This document shows positions 61,487 to 64,000 of a DNA stretch of 64,000 nucleotides, piece after piece (positions within the stretch are counted from its first letter, which is position 1; every line of letters begins with the position of its first letter). Origin of the DNA: Colletes latitarsis (Eukaryota; Arthropoda; Insecta; Hymenoptera; Colletidae); NCBI RefSeq assembly GCF_051014445.1, contig NC_135141.1, positions 992,001 through 1,056,000 on the forward strand. The letters are read 5' to 3'. A program made the position numbers and the translations under genes. The notes under the pieces are model-generated. The model searched no databases and was not told where the DNA came from. It was given only the letters and a program-made list of their open reading frames with translations.

Positions 61487-64000
61487 GATCTGGCCAACAA
61501 GTATGCGAAGAAGGCAAAATCATGAGCCAGATGCGGGCATAAGCCAGACCTAACCCAGACCTAACCGGTTTTATCCTCTAAAATATTGATCGAAACCAGC
61601 TTTAATTGACTGTTTCAGTGTGGTACCACATTACTACGTGACTCAAACCCGAAAAAAACCGGGTTCTGGCCAACAAGTATGCGAAGAAGGCAAAATCATG
61701 AGCCAGATGCGGGCATAAGCCAGACCTAACCCAGACCTAACCGGTTTTATCCTCTAAAATATTCATTGAAACCAGCTTTAATTGACTGTTTCAATGTGGT
61801 ACAACATTTCTACGTGATTCAAACCCGATGAAACCCAGGATCTGGCCAACAAGTATGCGAGGAAGGCAAAATCATGAGCCAGATGCGGGCATAACCCGGT
61901 CCTAACCCAGACCTAACCGGTTTTATCCTCCAAAATATTGATCGAAACCAAGTTTAATGGACTGTTTCAGTGTGGTACCACATTACTACGTGACTCAAAC
62001 CCGAAAAAACCCAGGTTCTGGCCAACAAGTATGCGAAGAAGGCAAAATCATGAGCCAGATGCGGGCATAAGCCAGACCTAACCCAGACCTAACCGGTTTT
62101 ATCCTCTAAAATATTGAACGAAACCAAGTTTAATGGACTGTTTCTGTGTGGTACCACATTACTACGTGACTCAAACCACAGAAAACCTAGGATCTGGCCA
62201 ACAAGAATGCGGAAAAGGTAAAATCATGAGCCAGATGCGGGCATAACGCAGACCTAACCCAGACCTAACCGGTTTTATCCTGTAAAATGTGGATCGAAAC
62301 CAGCTTTAATTGACTGTTTCAGTGTGATACCACATTACTCCGTGACTCAAACCCGAAAAAACCCAGGTTCTGGCCAACAAGTATGCGAAGAAGGCAAAAT
62401 CATGAGCCAGATGCGGGCATAAGCCAGACCTAACCCAGACCTAACCGGTTTTATCCTCTAAAATATTGATCGAAACCAGGTTTAATCGACTGTTTCAATG
62501 TGGGACAACATTACTACGTGATTCAAACCCGAAAAAACCAAGGATGTAGCCAACAAGTATGCGAAGAAGGCGAAATCATGAGCCAGATGCGGGCATAACC
62601 CAGACCTAACCCAGACCTAGCCGGTGTCATCCTTTAAAATATTGATCGTAACCAAGCTTAGTGGACTGTTTCAGTGTGGTACCACATTACTACGTAACTC
62701 AAACACGAAAAAACCCAGGATCTGGCCAACAAGTATGCGAAGAAGGCAAAATCATGTGCCAGATGCGGGCATATGCCAGACCTAACCCAGACCTAACCGG
62801 TTTTATCCTCTAAAATATTGATCGAAACCAAGTTTAATGGACTGTTTCAGTGTGGTACCACATTACTACGTGACTCAAACCATAGAAAACCTAGGATCTG
62901 GCCAACAAGAATGCGGAAAAGGTAAAATCATGAGCCAGATGCGGGCATAAGCCAGACCTAACCGGTTTTATCCTCTAAAATATTGATCGAAACCAGGTTT
63001 TATTGACTGTTACTGTGTGGTACCACATTACTACGTGATTCAAATCCGAAAAAACCCAGGATCTGGCCAACAAGTATGCGAAGAAGGCAAAATCATGAGC
63101 CAGATGCGGGCATAACCCAGACCTAACCCAGACCTAACCGGTTTTATCCTCTAAAATATTGATCGAAACCAGTTTTAATTGACTGTTTCAATGTGGTACA
63201 ACATTACTACGTGATTCAAACCCGAGAAAACCCAGGATCTGGCCAACAAGTTTGCGAAGAAGGCAAAATCATGAGCCAGATGCGGGCATAAGCCAGACCT
63301 AACCCAGACCTAACCGGTTTTATCCTCTAAAATATTGATCGAAACCAGCTTTAATTGACTGTTTCAGTGTGGTACCACATTACTACGTGACTCAAACCCG
63401 AAAAAAACCGGGTTCTGGCCAACAAGTATGCGAAGAAGGCAAAATCATGAGCCAGATGTGGGCATCACCCAGACCTAACCCAGACCTAACCGGTTTTATC
63501 CTCTAAAATATTGATCGAAACCAAGTTTAATGGACTGTTTCAGTGTGGTACCACATTACTACGTGACTCAAACCCGAAAAAACCCACGATCTGGTCAACA
63601 AGTATGCGAAGAAGGCAAAATCATGAGCCAAATGCGGGCATAAGCCAGACCTAACCCAGACCTAACCGGTTTTATCCTTTAAAATATTCATTGAAACCAG
63701 CTTTAATTGACTGTTTCAATGTGGTACAACATTACTACGTGATTCAAACCCGATGAAACCCAGGATCTGGCCAACAAGTATGCGAAGAAGGCAAAATCAT
63801 GGAGCCAGATGCGGGCATAACCCAGACCTAACCGGTTTTGTCCTCTAAAATATTGATTGAATTCAGGTTTAATTGACTGTTACCGTGTGGTGCCACATTA
63901 CTATCTGATTCAAACCCGAGAAAACCACGGATCTGGCCAACAAGTATGCGAAGAAGGCAAAATCATGAGCCAGATGCGGGCATAACCCAGACCTAACCCA
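61487..64000. repeat. 20-monomer repeat, copy 2 (cut by the window end)
   Basis: This follows copy 1 to the last base of the window at an offset of 3,301 bp: CCTAGCCGG at 59,315 and 62,616, CATGGAGCC at 60,498 and 63,799, and CCCACGATCTGG near 60,282 and 63,583. The shared 1-bp insertion proves that the two copies descend from one parent. Short monomers are near 62,950 and 63,821. The rest of the copy lies outside the window. Confidence 0.86.

Larger units (their letters stand above)
1..64000. repeat. Satellite DNA array, 176-bp monomer, fills the window
   Basis: Every stretch read is a variant of one 176-bp unit, repeated head to tail. From ATTACTACG at position 1 the next starts are at 177, 353, 529 and 705, each 176 bp apart. 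The last start is at 63,897. I count 365 complete monomers, 334 long and 31 short (165 bp). Nine 1-bp indels were located, near 933, 6,658, 14,392, 38,552, 43,472, 46,722, 56,436, 60,501 and 63,802; with these the monomer count reproduces the observed length exactly. No inverted monomer, transposon or unique sequence was seen. Arrays of this kind are known from centromeres and subtelomeres, where a unit close to one nucleosome repeat is common; which of these this is cannot be told from the sequence. The array continues beyond both ends of the window. Confidence 0.98.

Noticed and set aside
1..64000. CRISPR array
   Set aside because: The repeats are 176 bp with no alternation of short conserved repeat and unique spacer; all parts of the unit recur.
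1..64000. True telomeric repeat tract
   Set aside because: The CCCAGACCTAA unit resembles telomeric CCCTAA or CCTAA words but occurs only once or twice per monomer with an AGA spacer. No run of canonical telomere repeats is present.
1..64000. CENP-B box
   Set aside because: I looked for TTCG, four bases, A, two bases, CGGG on both strands in the main monomer types. The closest place, TTCGGGTTTGAATC on the minus strand, has T where A is required and no following CGGG.
1..64000. Helically phased A-tracts giving intrinsic DNA bending
   Set aside because: A-tracts at monomer positions 23-28, 63-66 and 127-130 are about 39 and 64 bp apart. The first spacing is not close to a whole number of helical turns, so I do not claim phased bending.
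1..64000. Human-type alpha satellite or Arabidopsis-type CEN180
   Set aside because: Monomer lengths are near (171 and about 178 bp), but the sequence has none of the motifs of either that I know, and the 11-bp subrepeat is foreign to both.

Overview
The whole 64,000-base window is one uninterrupted tandem satellite array. I see no gene, RNA gene, transposon, CRISPR array or unique sequence in it. The basic monomer is 176 bp (about 44% GC in the commonest form). All monomers lie head to tail in one orientation; I saw no inverted monomer. Counting from the word ATTACTACG at position 1, there are 365 complete monomers up to 63,896 plus a 104-bp partial one. By eye, 334 are about 176 bp and 31 are about 165 bp. 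The short form lacks one copy of an internal 11-bp unit, CCCAGACCTAA. With nine single-base indels that I located (net -3), 365 x 176 - 31 x 11 - 3 = 63,896, which matches the observed length exactly.

The array has higher-order repeat (HOR) structure: monomers 10% or so different from each other are grouped in blocks, and whole blocks are repeated almost without change. Every block offset I measured is a whole number of monomers minus a multiple of 11 bp, give or take the located 1-bp indels. Region by region: 1-1,657 mixed monomers; 1,658-4,781 two copies of a 1,562-bp 9-mer; 5,500-7,733 a block resembling the core units; 7,713-13,910 blocks including a 1,584-bp 9-mer and a 704-bp 4-mer duplication; 14,130-16,147 a block repeated 29 kb away; 15,677-21,025 about 2.8 copies of a 1,925-bp 11-mer (type A); 21,440-33,642 type B units nested in 4.4-4.6-kb super-units; 32,836-40,536 four tandem copies of the 1,925-bp type B 11-mer; 41,271-43,226 a 1,056-bp 6-mer duplication and a single-monomer duplication; 43,214-53,400 mosaic copies of the left-flank blocks; 53,525-64,000 a 693-bp duplication, a local dimer and a ~3.3-3.5-kb 20-mer repeat, with a divergent subfamily seen only here.

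The organism is a eukaryote and the locus is a satellite domain of the kind found at centromeres or subtelomeres. This follows from monomer length close to one nucleosome repeat, HOR organisation and absence of genes. I cannot name the species. The 176-bp length and an AluI site (AGCT) in many monomers recall the honey-bee AluI satellite, and CentBr of Brassica is also 176 bp, but I cannot verify sequence identity with either, so this stays a weak suggestion.

The most interesting points are: a telomere-like 11-bp subrepeat whose copy number (two or one) would switch the minus strand between five and three G-tracts, that is, between having and lacking a possible two-tetrad G-quadruplex; a 12-bp perfect dyad TGTGGTACCACA in many but not all monomers; chimeric monomers that record individual recombination events; and an arrangement that looks like a young, homogenised core that expanded inside an older array whose two halves still match each other.
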